From Mycolicibacterium pulveris (GTDB lineage: Bacteria > Actinomycetota > Actinomycetes > Mycobacteriales > Mycobacteriaceae), in the NCBI RefSeq assembly GCF_010725725.1, contig NZ_AP022599.1, positions 558,001-622,000 on the forward strand: a DNA stretch of 64,000 nucleotides, in the 5' to 3' direction. Made by a program: the position numbers and the translations under genes. Below, piece by piece: positions 34,090 through 43,772 of the stretch. A model generated the notes under the pieces. The model was not told where the DNA came from and ran no database searches. It saw only the letters and a program-made list of their open reading frames with translations. Positions within the stretch are counted from its first letter, which is position 1; each line of letters begins with the position of its first letter.

Positions 34090-35666
34090 CTGCGCTAGCC
34101 GCAGCACTGTCGGCGGCCATGACGGGCACCTCGAGCGGCCTCTCGGTACTGGACACCGACAGCGGTGACTGGGCCCGCCATCCCTGGCCGGAGGTGCACG
34201 CGCGCGCCGAGAACGTCGCCGAGCGCATCTCCGACGACCACGCCGCGGTGGTCGGCCTCGTCGGTGATCCGACGGTGGAGTTCATCGCGGCGATCCCGGG
34301 GGTCTTCCTTGCGGGTGCGGCCGTGTCGGTCCTGCCGGGGCCGATCCAACGTGCCGATCCCGACCAGTGGGCGTTGACCACCCTGGACCGGTTTCGGACC
34401 ATCGGCGTCACCACCGTGTTCAGTCACGGTGCCGAGCTGGCGTTGTTGCGCAGGCACGCCGACGCGACGGTCGTGCACGATCTCGGGGAGGTCGCCCATC
34501 CCCGTCGCTCGACCACCTATCACGGACCCGACCGCGCCGACGTCGCGATCCTGCAGGGCACCGCCGGATCGACGGGAACGCCTCGCACAGCACAGATTTC
34601 GCCTGCGGCGTCGCTGGCCAACCTGCGTGGCCTCGTCGACAGGGTCGATGTCGACAACGGCTCTCGGCTCCACAGCTGGCTACCGATCTACCACGACATG
34701 GGCCTCACCTTCGTCCTGGTCGCCATGTTGGGGCGTTCCGGCCTGTGGCAAGCGCCGACCAAGGCCTTCGCCGGTTCGCCGTTCAGTTGGCTCAAGTGGC
34801 TCACCGACAGCCAGGCCGATGTCACGGCGGCGCCGAATATGGCATACAACCTGATCGGCAGGTATGCGGGCAGCCTGTCCGGCTTCGACCTCAGCAACCT
34901 CCGTTTCACCCTCAACGGCGGTGAACCCGTCGACTGCGAGGGCTACCAACGCTTCGCCACCGAGATGGCGCGCTTCGGCTTCGACCCGGCCTCCCTCGCA
35001 CCCTCGTACGGTCTGGCCGAATCAACTTGTGCGGTAACCATTCCCGAACCACTCACCGGTCTCCGGGTCGACGAGGTGACCATCACGGGCGGCGCTGGTG
35101 CGTCCACTCGCCGCTACGCGGTGCTTGGCCATCCCATCGCCGGCATGGAAGTCCGCTGCAACACCGACCACCCGCATGTCACCGACGTCACCGGGCGTGC
35201 GGTCGGCGAGGTCGAGGTGCGCGGTAGCTCGCTCATGACGGGCTATGCCGGCCACGCTGCGCTGGCTCCGCAGGAATGGTTGCCCACCGGAGATCTCGGC
35301 TACTTCACCGACGACGGCCTGGTGGTCTGCGGCCGCGCCAAAGAGCTCATCACGGTGGCGGGCCGCAACCTCTTCCCCACCGAGATCGAGCGCATCGCAG
35401 GTCAGATCGACGGTGTCCGCGACGGCTGCGTCGTGGCCATCGGCACGGGTGAGGCTTCGGCGCGGCCGGGCCTGGTCATCGCCGCGGAGTTCAAAGGCGA
35501 CGACGAACCGGCCGCGCGTAGCGCCGTGGTGGCGCGTGTCGCGGCACAGTGCGGCGTGGTGCCCACGGATGTGGTGTTGCTGAAACCCGGTGCACTGCCC
35601 CGCACCTCGTCAGGCAAGTTGCGCCGTTTGGAAGTCAAACGAACATTGGAAGGAGCCACCCGATGA
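34086..35666 (+). CDS. mbtM: Fatty acyl-AMP ligase for mycobactin (FadD33)
   Basis: 526 residues, GTG start. It belongs to the fatty acyl-AMP ligase type: AMP-binding P-loop [54 protein letters not shown], and the C-terminal [20 protein letters not shown] with the catalytic Lys in [11 protein letters not shown]. It activates a long fatty acid and loads it on MbtL. Flanked by 4-bp overlaps on both sides. Confidence 0.93.
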   Translation: MTALAAALSAAMTGTSSGLSVLDTDSGDWARHPWPEVHARAENVAERISDDHAAVVGLVGDPTVEFIAAIPGVFLAGAAVSVLPGPIQRADPDQWALTTLDRFRTIGVTTVFSHGAELALLRRHADATVVHDLGEVAHPRRSTTYHGPDRADVAILQGTAGSTGTPRTAQISPAASLANLRGLVDRVDVDNGSRLHSWLPIYHDMGLTFVLVAMLGRSGLWQAPTKAFAGSPFSWLKWLTDSQADVTAAPNMAYNLIGRYAGSLSGFDLSNLRFTLNGGEPVDCEGYQRFATEMARFGFDPASLAPSYGLAESTCAVTIPEPLTGLRVDEVTITGGAGASTRRYAVLGHPIAGMEVRCNTDHPHVTDVTGRAVGEVEVRGSSLMTGYAGHAALAPQEWLPTGDLGYFTDDGLVVCGRAKELITVAGRNLFPTEIERIAGQIDGVRDGCVVAIGTGEASARPGLVIAAEFKGDDEPAARSAVVARVAAQCGVVPTDVVLLKPGALPRTSSGKLRRLEVKRTLEGATR

Positions 35667-36826
35667 CCACAACCGCGGACGCGCCTGCGACGCAAGATTA
35701 CTCCGAGCTGCTCGAGCGGGTGTTCGACGATCGGGTCGTCGCCTGGACCGCCGAGGCCGAGGCCACCGAGCGCTTTCCCCGCAAGATCATCGAATACCTC
35801 GGCGAGTCAGGCGTATTCGCACACAAATGGGCCAACGGTCCACAGCCCGACGTCGCCAAGATCATCGCGCTGGCGCAGGCGCTGGGCCGGCTGGGCTCGG
35901 CCGGCATCGCCGTCGGTGTCAGCCTGCACGACTCCGCGATCGCGATCCTGCGCCGCTTCGGCAAGTCGGACTACCTGCGCGACATCGCCGAGCGGGCCAT
36001 CCGCGGCGAAGCGGTGCTGTGCATCGGTGCCTCCGAGCAGTCGGGCGGCTCGGACCTGCAGATTGTCGGGACCGAAGCGCGTTCGGTGCGCGACGGTTTC
36101 GCGGTGAAGGGCATCAAGAAGTTCGTCTCGCTGTCGCCGATCGCGGACCATGTGATGGTGGTTGCGCGCAGCGTCGACCACGACCCGACCAGCAGGCACG
36201 GCAACGTCATCGTCATCGCCGTGCCGCTCGCGCAGTGCGAAGTGCAGACGTCCTACCGCAAGGTCGGTGCCGGGCCGCTGGACACCGCGGCCGTGCACAT
36301 CGACACCTGGGTGCCCGCCGATGCGCTGGTCGCTCGCGCAGGCACCGGGCTGGCGGCCATCTCGTGGGGGTTGGCGCACGAGCGTCTGTCCATCGCCGGA
36401 CAGGTGTCGTCATCGTGTCAGCGGGTGCTGGGAATCACCTTGGCGCGCATGATGAATCGGCGGCAGTTCGGACACACCCTCTATGAGCATCAAGCGCTGC
36501 GCATGCGGATGGCCGATCTGCAGGCGCGGGTGGACATGCTGCGTTACGCCCTCGACGGGATCGCAGCCACCGGAAAGCTTGACCTGCGCGCAGCGGCCGC
36601 CATCAAGGTCAACGCCGCGCGCCTCGGTGAGGAGGTGCTGTCGGAGTGCATGCACATCTTCGGCGGCTCGGGCTATCTCGTCGATGAGACACCGCTCGGA
36701 AAGTGGTGGCGCGACATGAAACTGGCGCGCGTCGGTGGCGGCACCGACGAGGTGTTGTGGGAGTTGGTTGCCGCCGCGATGAAGCCCGACCACGACGGCT
36801 ACGCCGAGTTCGGCCAGCTGCCCTAG
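35663..36826 (+). CDS. mbtN: Acyl-ACP dehydrogenase for mycobactin (FadE14)
   Basis: 387 residues, ATG overlapping the mbtM stop. Acyl-CoA-dehydrogenase fold: FAD loop [50 protein letters not shown] with the candidate base Glu, and the C-terminal [24 protein letters not shown]. In M. tuberculosis MbtN introduces the cis double bond into the MbtL-bound chain. The stop overlaps the stop of the convergent mbtK. Confidence 0.92.
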   Translation: MTTTADAPATQDYSELLERVFDDRVVAWTAEAEATERFPRKIIEYLGESGVFAHKWANGPQPDVAKIIALAQALGRLGSAGIAVGVSLHDSAIAILRRFGKSDYLRDIAERAIRGEAVLCIGASEQSGGSDLQIVGTEARSVRDGFAVKGIKKFVSLSPIADHVMVVARSVDHDPTSRHGNVIVIAVPLAQCEVQTSYRKVGAGPLDTAAVHIDTWVPADALVARAGTGLAAISWGLAHERLSIAGQVSSSCQRVLGITLARMMNRRQFGHTLYEHQALRMRMADLQARVDMLRYALDGIAATGKLDLRAAAAIKVNAARLGEEVLSECMHIFGGSGYLVDETPLGKWWRDMKLARVGGGTDEVLWELVAAAMKPDHDGYAEFGQLP

Positions 36827-37452
36827 AACCGCTGGCCGGCAGCCGGATCGCGCGACAACGCATAAAGGGCCATGCGGCGGTTGGGCATATCGTGCTCACC
36901 GAGGAACTCGCATCCGGCGTACTCGCACAGGCGTCGCGCACCGGTGTTTCGGTGGTCCGGATCGAACATGATGCGCCGGCACTGGGGTTCGATCGCGAAG
37001 ATGCTGGCGACGATGCGCGGCAGCACGATCGGCGCGATCCCCCGGTTGACGAACCGCAGGTCGGCGATGGCGGCGTGCAGACCGATGTCGTGCGGATCGG
37101 CGGCGTACCGGGTGGCGATGGAATCCTTTGCCGCCCTGTAGAGCTCGATGTAGCCGAACGGCTTACCGCGGAAGTAGCCGAGCAACGGACGTGAGTATTC
37201 ACCGTTCAATTGCGCGGTCAAGTAGCGATGCCAGCGCACGGGCGGCCAGTCGTATTCCCATGCCTCGATCAGATGCGGGCGGTTCATCCACTCCGAGATC
37301 ATCTCCGCATCGGTGTCGGGATCGACGAGCCGGGCGGCGTAGGGCTCCGCCACGACCGGAACAGGCGGCGCCGCCACCACGCGCACCTCATCCTGGACAT
37401 CCTTCAACTCGCGCGGCAGAAGGGGGCTCGGCACCTCTTTCATGTCGGTCAT
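36823..37452 (-). CDS. mbtK: Mycobactin lysine N-epsilon-acyltransferase
   Basis: 209 residues, IucB-like GNAT family (Rv1347c). Seen are [60 protein letters not shown] and the acyl-binding segment [20 protein letters not shown]. His and Asp residues proposed for catalysis (IGLHAAI) are present. It transfers the acyl chain from MbtL to hydroxylysine of mycobactin. Transcribed toward mbtN from its own IdeR-controlled promoter. Confidence 0.94.
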   Translation of the reverse strand: MTDMKEVPSPLLPRELKDVQDEVRVVAAPPVPVVAEPYAARLVDPDTDAEMISEWMNRPHLIEAWEYDWPPVRWHRYLTAQLNGEYSRPLLGYFRGKPFGYIELYRAAKDSIATRYAADPHDIGLHAAIADLRFVNRGIAPIVLPRIVASIFAIEPQCRRIMFDPDHRNTGARRLCEYAGCEFLGEHDMPNRRMALYALSRDPAAGQRF

Positions 37453-37477
37453 CGAACCGCCACCCTACCGCAACAAG

Positions 37478-37496
37478 TAAGGCTAGGTTTACCTAC
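37478..37496. promoter_or_regulatory. IdeR iron box before mbtK
   Basis: TAAGGCTAGGTTTACCTAC agrees with the IdeR consensus at 14 of 19 positions, 26 bp upstream of the mbtK start. It covers the stop codon of the DUF488 gene, so the mbtK promoter sits in the tail of that gene. Confidence 0.78.
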
Positions 37497-37870
37497 GTCT
37501 GTCGCCCTTTTCGGGACAGCAGCTGACATAGCACCGCCGCCTGGCTGATCTCCAGATCCCGGGACGCGGTCACCAGCACGACTGCTCCCTTGCCCGTCAG
37601 CGCGCGCAGCTCGGCCAACGCCTCAGCACCGTCGCCGGATTCGAGCTCCTTCGCGTAGCGGGCGGCGAACTCGTCGAAGCGTTCGCTCTTATGCGAGTAC
37701 CAGCGTCGCAACTCCGTGGACGGAGCCACCGCCGGTAACCATCGGCCGACCCTCGGGTCGTCCTTGCGCATGCCGCGCGGCCACAGCCGGTCGACGAGCA
37801 CCCGCTCACCCTCGTCGGGCGCGGGCTCGTCATAGACCCGTGCGAGCGCGACGTTCGGACGACCACCCAT
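37493..37870 (-). CDS. DUF488 family protein (Rv3073c-like)
   Basis: 125 residues. The DUF488 core is clear: RVYDEPAPDEGERVLVDRLWPRGM, then ELRRWYSHKSERFDEFAARY and a C-terminal strand with GKGAVVLVTASRD. The conserved Arg/Tyr pairs of the family are present but its function is not known. In M. tuberculosis the orthologue lies close to the crcB/Rv3071 genes; here the mbt genes are between them. Confidence 0.85.
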   Translation of the reverse strand: MGGRPNVALARVYDEPAPDEGERVLVDRLWPRGMRKDDPRVGRWLPAVAPSTELRRWYSHKSERFDEFAARYAKELESGDGAEALAELRALTGKGAVVLVTASRDLEISQAAVLCQLLSRKGRQT

Positions 37871-37888
37871 GCGTGGGATGGTAGGACG

Positions 37889-38095
37889 ATGGACATCGAT
37901 CGGGTCGCAGAACTTCAGCGCTGGGAAGATTCGGGCGCGGTGTGGGAGGTGGTGTCGAGGCGCGGCGGGGCGGTCACCGTCGCGTTGATGCGCTGCGACG
38001 GTGGCGAGGAGGCCGACCGGTTCACGTCCGACGATCCGCGCCTGCTGGATTTCCTCGGCAATCGCCGCAGCAGCGAGGACAGCATCACGCAGTAG
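37889..38095 (+). CDS. Small conserved actinobacterial protein, unknown
   Basis: 68 residues: MDIDRVAELQRWEDSGAVWE, then TVALMRCDGGEEADRFTSDDPRLLDFLG. I recognise this as a small conserved mycobacterial/actinobacterial type without known function. A single alpha-beta domain is likely; no signal or membrane segment. Its 3' end overlaps the end of the convergent TetR gene by 11 bp. Confidence 0.7.
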   Translation: MDIDRVAELQRWEDSGAVWEVVSRRGGAVTVALMRCDGGEEADRFTSDDPRLLDFLGNRRSSEDSITQ

Positions 38096-38636
38096 TCGAC
38101 CGCAGCCGAACCAAGTCGGCGAATGCGTTCGCGGCAGCATCGACACCATCGACGTCATCGGTGGCCACCAGGTCCAGCAGCAGCCCTCGGGCGACGGCCA
38201 GCCCGAGGCGCGTCAGCGCGGGATCGAATGCCGTCCCGCTACGCGCAGCGCTGGTCAGCCAGGCATCGACGGCATCGGGCAGCATCCTGGCGAACGGCTG
38301 CTCACCCTGCACGCCGCGGGCATAACACTCGAAGAAGAGCCGCTCGAAGGGACGCAGTTCCGGTCTGCGCAGGCTCGTCCACATCGCGATGATCGCTTGA
38401 TCCGGCTCCGCCGGTAGCTCGCTCAGCAGCGTCATCTGTCGCCGTTCGACCTCCTCGACGACCGTCAGCAGCAGTTCGTCGCGAGATCCGAAGTGATGCA
38501 GCAGCATACGGTGACTCGTGCCGATGGCAGCGGCGACCTCCCGCAACGAACGATCGCCGATGCCCGCCCGCGCAAAATCCGCCACCAGCGCGTCGATGAG
38601 CTCCTGGCGACGCTCGAGGTCAGGAGACCGGGCCAT
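38085..38636 (-). CDS. TetR-family regulator
   Basis: 183 residues. HTH: RRQELIDALVADFARAGIGD, then SLREVAAAIGTSHRMLLHHFGSRDELL. The SHRMLLHHFGS recognition helix is common in actinobacterial TetR proteins with short ligand domains. It overlaps the upstream SRPBCC gene by 17 bp on the same strand, so the two are co-expressed. Confidence 0.85.
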   Translation of the reverse strand: MARSPDLERRQELIDALVADFARAGIGDRSLREVAAAIGTSHRMLLHHFGSRDELLLTVVEEVERRQMTLLSELPAEPDQAIIAMWTSLRRPELRPFERLFFECYARGVQGEQPFARMLPDAVDAWLTSAARSGTAFDPALTRLGLAVARGLLLDLVATDDVDGVDAAANAFADLVRLRSTTA

Positions 38637-39066
38637 CGAGGCGGTAGAACTGCTCGCTGCGGGCCTTCAACCCAGCGGCCTCCAAGTCCAAGTAGCGCTT
38701 GGTCATCCGGTGCATGAGCACGCCGACCGCGACACCGACGGGACCGCGTTGATCGATCCGCTGCCGCACCTGGGTGCGGCCGTCGGGCAGGGGGACGACG
38801 TCGTGGCGCGCCACGGTCAGCCCTCCCGGCGACCGCTGCTCCCAGCTCCACCCGCTGCCGGGACGTACCTCGGTCACCACCCAAACCAGCTTGGGCATGC
38901 GGGGTTGCTTGATCTCGAACCGCCCGCCAACCGCCAGCTCCGCGTCGTCCAGGGCGACGAGCCGGGTGACGGAGGCGGTCCACTCCGGCCAGCGTGCGAC
39001 GTCGCTGTACACCTCCCAGACCACATGGGCCGGCGCATCGATCTCGATCGCGCAATCCGTAATCAT
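38620..39066 (-). CDS. SRPBCC / polyketide-cyclase-like protein
   Basis: 148 residues with the START-like helix-grip pattern: IEIDAPAHVVWEVYSDVARW at the N-terminus, a series of beta strands (GGRFEIKQPRMPKLVWVVTE) and a long C-terminal helix (VGVLMHRMTKRYLDLEAAGL). Such proteins bind lipids or small hydrophobic ligands. It may provide the ligand-linked function controlled by the downstream TetR. Confidence 0.82.
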   Translation of the reverse strand: MITDCAIEIDAPAHVVWEVYSDVARWPEWTASVTRLVALDDAELAVGGRFEIKQPRMPKLVWVVTEVRPGSGWSWEQRSPGGLTVARHDVVPLPDGRTQVRQRIDQRGPVGVAVGVLMHRMTKRYLDLEAAGLKARSEQFYRLDGPVS

Positions 39067-39209
39067 GTACCAAACGGTACATTAATAGCCCGAGCGGCGG
39101 AAGCCCCTGCAGCAAACGGAACCGTCGAAAGTGCATGCGGAAGCCGAAGGACGCCCATACGGTCAGACCATGGCTGCCTCGTTCGAGGATTGACGGAAAG
39201 GGGCCCGCG

Positions 39210-41423
39210 TTGACGACGACCGCGAACACCCATGGACGTTTCATCGGCAGAGTCGGTGGATTGGCCGTCGCGCTGGGAATCGGCGTCGCCATCGCCAACA
39301 GCCCCGGCCTCGCCCTCGCCGAAGAGGGCGCATCCGCTGGCTCCGACACCGCCAGCGCGTCGGTGTCGGAGTCGACGGCCGGGTCCGACGCGACTCCGTC
39401 CGACGATGACAGCGGCGCCGGCGATGACACCGATGCCGCCGGCGATGCCACCCAAGACGACGACGAGCCTGGCGACGACGGCGAAGATCTCGTCGAGGAC
39501 GACGAGACCCCAGCGACATCGCCATCGGACGAGCCGCCGGTCGTCGACTCCGACGACGATGTCGAGGACGCGGACGACGCCGACAAGATTCTGGATCCCG
39601 ACAACGACCGCGAGACCGACGATCAAGTCGACCTCGACCGCCCGATGGCGACATCGCCCGTCGTGAACGTCTTTTCGCGCGCCGCCGAGCCAACCGAGGA
39701 CCAACAGCCGTCGGCGACGACGGTGGCCAGCGCCGTCGTCGAACCGGATCGCGAGCCGACAGCCACCGTCGCGGCCGTGATCACCGACGCATCCGAACCG
39801 ACCGCCGTCAGTGAAACCGTCGCCACGAGCGTGGCCGCAGTGCTCTCTTCAGTCCTGTCCGCGTTGGGTTTTGACGCGCAGGCCGCCGGAGGTGCGACGG
39901 CGCCGCAGCCGCCGGGCGCGCTGTGGGCGATGCTGGCATGGGCGCGACGAGAGATCGGCGTCACGAGCGCCCCGTCCACCAACCCCGCGGCCCAAACCGT
40001 GACGTCGTCGCAGCCCGTCCTGAACAGCACCGTCAGCCCGCTGGGCACCCCGCAGCAGTTGGCGGCCGAACGAATTGCCGCACAAACCGCGCGCTCGCTG
40101 CCCGTGGCGATCATGAAAGGCTTTTTGCGGCTCGGCTTTTGGATGGCTGCGCGAAATCAATACCCTGGCGGCCTGGACCAGGGCAGCCTCGCCGCGCTGA
40201 ACCGTGCCGTCGACGAATACGCCATGGCCGCGGCGTTCCAGCAGCAACTGCTCAACCCGTTGACCCCGACGGTGGTCACCCAGGTCGCCCCGCCCCACAT
40301 CTGGTACGGGCAAAGCGTGGCCGGGTCGCGCATTCTCTACGACAACCCCGACACGATCTACCGGTTCATGCCGGTCAGCGCATCGTCGCAGTACGTGATC
40401 ACCGGCCGCTTCCACGATCTCTCCGCGGACGGGATGCCGGCCGACGTCACGTTCAGCGTGCTGGAAGGCCTGGCGGGCACCACGTCGACGATCATGACCA
40501 TCGACGATCTCGAGATCAACGACGACGGCACGTTCGTCATCACGGCGAGCACCGAGCCGGCCAACGGGCGCAAGAACCATCTGCAGCTCACGCCGGGTTC
40601 CACGCTCATCGCGGCGCGAGACACCCTGGGCGACTGGAACGAAGAGACGCCGATGAGCCTGTCGATCGAGCGTGTTGCCGGCCCGCGCAACAGCTTGTTC
40701 GCCCAGATCGGCGGCTTCGTCTTCCTCGGCCAGCAGGTCAGCACCAACCCCTTCTTGACGTCTTTGGTGTCGTTGATCCCGCCGTTGCCCTACATGCCGC
40801 CGATACTGCGCGGGGTGTTCACCGCGGCGATCCTCATCGTTCGCGGCGTCAACGAGCAGGCCAAGTACATGGCGCTGGCGAGCACCGACCCGCAGACCGG
40901 GCAGCCCCGCGAGGCCAACGTGCTGGCCCAGCCGTCCAGCAACGCCGAGTTTCTCGCCAACCAGTTGCAGAGCACGGGCCACTACCAACTCGCCGACGAC
41001 GAAGTGCTGGTGCTCACCATCGACCCCGGCACCGCCAATTACTTCATCGTCCCGACGTACAACATCTGGACCATCACCGACGACTACTGGAGTCAACAAA
41101 CCAGCCTGAACAACGAGCAGGCCATCGCCAACGCGGACGGGACGTACACGTTCGTCATCTCCCCGACCGATCCCGGTGCGGCGAACTGGGTTTCGACGGG
41201 GGGCCTGAACCAGGGCGCGATCTCGATCCGGTTCCAGGATCTCGGCCCCGATCCCGGCAACGAGAATCCCCCGCGCATCGTCGACCAGCAGGTCATGACG
41301 CACGAGGAGCTGCGGATCTTCCTGCCGCCGGAGGACTTCATCACCGAAGCCGAGCGCGCCGAGCAACTCGCAACGCGCAAGGCCGGCTACGACCGCCGCT
41401 GGGCGCCCTACCCGCAGCCCTGA
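39210..41423 (+). CDS. Exported acidic mycobacterial protein with DUF1214-like C-terminal part
   Basis: About 737 residues from TTG 39210 (AAAGGGG upstream); ATG 39135 is the longer option. Signal peptide: GRFIGRVGGLAVALGIGVAI ending near LALA-EEG. Residues about 35-180 are an extreme Asp/Glu/Ser/Thr region. The rest is globular: YPGGLDQGSLAALNRAVDEY, YDNPDTIYRFMPVSASSQYV, and near the end VLVLTIDPGTANYFIVPTYN with NADGTYTFVISPTDPGAANW, which resembles DUF1214-type hydrolase-associated domains. Likely cell-envelope located; function unknown. Confidence 0.8.
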   Translation: MTTTANTHGRFIGRVGGLAVALGIGVAIANSPGLALAEEGASAGSDTASASVSESTAGSDATPSDDDSGAGDDTDAAGDATQDDDEPGDDGEDLVEDDETPATSPSDEPPVVDSDDDVEDADDADKILDPDNDRETDDQVDLDRPMATSPVVNVFSRAAEPTEDQQPSATTVASAVVEPDREPTATVAAVITDASEPTAVSETVATSVAAVLSSVLSALGFDAQAAGGATAPQPPGALWAMLAWARREIGVTSAPSTNPAAQTVTSSQPVLNSTVSPLGTPQQLAAERIAAQTARSLPVAIMKGFLRLGFWMAARNQYPGGLDQGSLAALNRAVDEYAMAAAFQQQLLNPLTPTVVTQVAPPHIWYGQSVAGSRILYDNPDTIYRFMPVSASSQYVITGRFHDLSADGMPADVTFSVLEGLAGTTSTIMTIDDLEINDDGTFVITASTEPANGRKNHLQLTPGSTLIAARDTLGDWNEETPMSLSIERVAGPRNSLFAQIGGFVFLGQQVSTNPFLTSLVSLIPPLPYMPPILRGVFTAAILIVRGVNEQAKYMALASTDPQTGQPREANVLAQPSSNAEFLANQLQSTGHYQLADDEVLVLTIDPGTANYFIVPTYNIWTITDDYWSQQTSLNNEQAIANADGTYTFVISPTDPGAANWVSTGGLNQGAISIRFQDLGPDPGNENPPRIVDQQVMTHEELRIFLPPEDFITEAERAEQLATRKAGYDRRWAPYPQP

Positions 41424-41468
41424 CCGCGGCGACGGCCGCTCGCAGGGTGCGGAACAATCGCATCCGAC

Positions 41469-42179
41469 ATGACCGACATCGACTACCCGGCGCCCCCGTC
41501 CCGGCGCAGTCACGCACTGCGCCTGGCCGCGGTCGTTGCGTTCCTCTTGGGGCTGTTCTATCTGGTCGCGGTCGCCCGAGTCATCGACGTCGAGGCGGTG
41601 CGCGACGCGGTCGCCGCCACCGGCCCCGCCGCTCCCGTGGCGTATGTGGTGGTTTCCGCGGTGCTCGGTGCGCTGTTCGTGCCCGGGCCGATCCTCGCCG
41701 CCGGCAGCGGGTTGCTGTTCGGGCCGGTGCTCGGGGTGTTCGTGACGCTCGGGGCGACGGTCGGGACGGCGACCATCGCCAGCCTGATCGGACGCCGGGC
41801 CGGCAGGGACAGCGCCCGGGCCCTGCTCGGCCCCCCGCGGGCCGACACCCTGGATCGCCTGATCGAACGCGGCGGGCTCTGGGCGGTCGTCGGCCAACGG
41901 TTCATCCCCGGCGTCTCCGATGCGTTGGCGTCCTACGCATTCGGCGCGTTCGGAGTTCCGTTGTGGCAGATGGCCGTCGGCGCGTTCATCGGGTCGGCGC
42001 CCCGGGCCTTCGTCTACACCGCGCTCGGGGCCTCGCTCTCGGACCTCTCGTCGCCACTGGTGTACGCGGCCGTCGCGGTCTGGTGCGTCACCGCCATCGT
42101 CGGCGCCTTCGCCACCCACCGGGGCTATCGGACCTGGCGTGCGCGCAACGCCGGCCCGGCGGATGGAACCGCCGCTTGA
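41469..42179 (+). CDS. VTT/SNARE-associated (TVP38/DedA-like) membrane protein
   Basis: 236 residues with about six membrane segments. The VTT core motif is [20 protein letters not shown], followed by [20 protein letters not shown] and [20 protein letters not shown] with the conserved R/P. Family members act in membrane lipid handling or small-molecule flux; no specific role is known here. The gene ends 1 bp before the CRP site of the next gene. Confidence 0.88.
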   Translation: MTDIDYPAPPSRRSHALRLAAVVAFLLGLFYLVAVARVIDVEAVRDAVAATGPAAPVAYVVVSAVLGALFVPGPILAAGSGLLFGPVLGVFVTLGATVGTATIASLIGRRAGRDSARALLGPPRADTLDRLIERGGLWAVVGQRFIPGVSDALASYAFGAFGVPLWQMAVGAFIGSAPRAFVYTALGASLSDLSSPLVYAAVAVWCVTAIVGAFATHRGYRTWRARNAGPADGTAA

Positions 42180-42180
42180 T

Positions 42181-42196
42181 TGTGAGCTGACTCACA
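42181..42196. promoter_or_regulatory. CRP-type site TGTGA-N6-TCACA before R2lox
   Basis: TGTGAGCTGACTCACA is a perfect CRP/FNR-family palindrome. It is 29 bp before the R2lox start and directly after the VTT gene stop. Mycobacterial CRP (Rv3676-type) recognises closely related sites. Confidence 0.65.
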
Positions 42197-42225
42197 TTAG
42201 GATGGGCCGCGGGAGGTCAACGCCC

Positions 42226-43164
42226 ATGACACGAAAGTTCTCACACTCACTCACCGCAGGCGGGCTCAACTGGGACAGCCTGCCTCTGAAACTGTTCGCG
42301 GGAGGCAACGCCAAGTTCTGGGATCCCGCCGATATCGACTTCTCGCGCGATCGCGAGGATTGGGAAGCGCTGTCGGAGCTGGAACGAGACTGGGCCACCC
42401 GGCTGTGCGCCCAGTTCATCGCCGGTGAGGAAGCGGTCACCCAGGATATCCAGCCGTTCATGGCGGCCATGCGGGCCGAAGGCCGACTCGGTGACGAGAT
42501 GTACCTGACGCAGTTCGCGTTCGAAGAGGCCAAACACACGCAGGTGTTCCGGTTGTGGCTGGACGCCGTCGGGATGACCGGCGACCTCCAGCACTATCTC
42601 GATGACCTTCCGTCGTACCGCAAGATGTTCTACGAGGAGCTCCCGGAGTCGTTGGACGCCCTGGCCACCGATCCCTCGCCGGCGGCCCAGGTGCGGGCTT
42701 CGGCGACCTACAACCACGTCATCGAGGGCATGATGGCGTTGACGGGATATTATGCGTGGCATCGGATTTGCGTGGACCGCGGCATCCTGCCCGGCATGCA
42801 GGAGCTGGTACGGCGCATCGGCGACGACGAACGCCGCCACATGGCCTGGGGAACGTTCACCTGTCGGCGCCACGTCGCTGCCGACGAGGCCAACTGGTCG
42901 GTGTTCGAGACGCGGATGAACGAACTGATTCCGTTGGCGCTCAGCAACACCGAAGACGCGTTCGCCCTCTACGACGAGATCCCCTTCGGCCTGACGATGG
43001 ACGAGTTCCAGACCTACGCCGCCGACAAGGGCATGCGCCGGCTCGGAACGATCGGCAGTGCACGCGGACGGCCGCTGGCTGAGATCGACGTCGACTACTC
43101 ACCGGTTCAGCTGGAAGACGCGTTCGCAGAAGAAGATCGGGCGTCGTTGGCGTCGTCGGTCTAG
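42226..43164 (+). CDS. R2-like ligand-binding oxidase (R2lox, Rv0233-like)
   Basis: 312 residues from ATG 42226 with GGGAGG 9 bases upstream. It has the ferritin-like fold of ribonucleotide reductase R2 but belongs to the R2lox group, which holds a Mn/Fe centre and a bound fatty acid. Metal ligands seen are Glu in IAGEEAVTQ, Glu/His in FEEAKHTQ, Glu in HVIEGMMAL, and Glu/His in DDERRHMAW. The Val in EEAVTQ and Tyr in SATYNHV correspond to the Tyr-Val cross-link pair. The oxidised substrate is unknown. Convergent 4-bp overlap with the next gene. Confidence 0.93.
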   Translation: MTRKFSHSLTAGGLNWDSLPLKLFAGGNAKFWDPADIDFSRDREDWEALSELERDWATRLCAQFIAGEEAVTQDIQPFMAAMRAEGRLGDEMYLTQFAFEEAKHTQVFRLWLDAVGMTGDLQHYLDDLPSYRKMFYEELPESLDALATDPSPAAQVRASATYNHVIEGMMALTGYYAWHRICVDRGILPGMQELVRRIGDDERRHMAWGTFTCRRHVAADEANWSVFETRMNELIPLALSNTEDAFALYDEIPFGLTMDEFQTYAADKGMRRLGTIGSARGRPLAEIDVDYSPVQLEDAFAEEDRASLASSV

Positions 43165-43772
43165 GGCAGTTCGGGGCTACCCGGCGGCGGCGCGAGCCGC
43201 CAGGTGTCACATGCCGTCGCCAACATCGCGTATGTGCCGACGACGAAGATGAGCTCCATCGCCTGATGGGTGCCGAGCTCGTCGACCAGGCGCTGCCACG
43301 TCGACGCGTCGGCGCGTCCGTCGGCGAGCATCTTGTCGGTCGCCTCGAGCACCAGCCGGTCCACGCCGTCGAACTCGTCGTTACCGCGGGCCACGCGGGC
43401 GATGTCGGTCTCCGGTAGACCACCTGCGGTGGCGACCCGGTAGTGCTCGCCCCAGAAGAAAGCGGACCGCCGAACATGCGCCAGCCTGAGCACGGCAAGT
43501 TCGCGCAGGCGCAGCGGAAGCTCGCCCTGCTGCAACAGAAAGGCGTTGTAGCTCAAGAACACCCGTGCCATTTTGGGGTGGCGGACCAGCACCCCGATGA
43601 TGTCGAAGTTCAGCGGGTCCCTCGGGTGCCCCGAACCCGCCCGCGGCACCTGGTCGCCGGGTATGCCCATCAGCGCGCCGAGCGCCTCGTACTCGTCGTC
43701 ACCCCACTCGTCGGCCGTCAGCGGTGTCAGCAGGGGCCGGTCGGTGTCGTCCGTCCCGTTGCGACGCGTCAA
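43161..43772 (-). CDS. Carboxymuconolactone decarboxylase / AhpD-like protein
   Basis: 203 residues. The CMD fold is shown by [40 protein letters not shown] and [19 protein letters not shown]. The usual AhpD CxxC is missing ([10 protein letters not shown]), so it is not a classical peroxidase. Last gene of a four-gene operon; the ATG overlaps the TauD stop by 4 bp. It may act on an intermediate produced by the two oxygenases upstream. Confidence 0.85.
   Translation of the reverse strand: MTRRNGTDDTDRPLLTPLTADEWGDDEYEALGALMGIPGDQVPRAGSGHPRDPLNFDIIGVLVRHPKMARVFLSYNAFLLQQGELPLRLRELAVLRLAHVRRSAFFWGEHYRVATAGGLPETDIARVARGNDEFDGVDRLVLEATDKMLADGRADASTWQRLVDELGTHQAMELIFVVGTYAMLATACDTWRLAPPPGSPELP

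Noticed and set aside
39849..42190. Two very long open frames (minus and alternative plus) across the acidic exported protein and the VTT gene
   Set aside because: They cross two well-supported genes, have Arg/Pro-rich translation typical of antisense or shifted frames in high-GC DNA, and show no domain.
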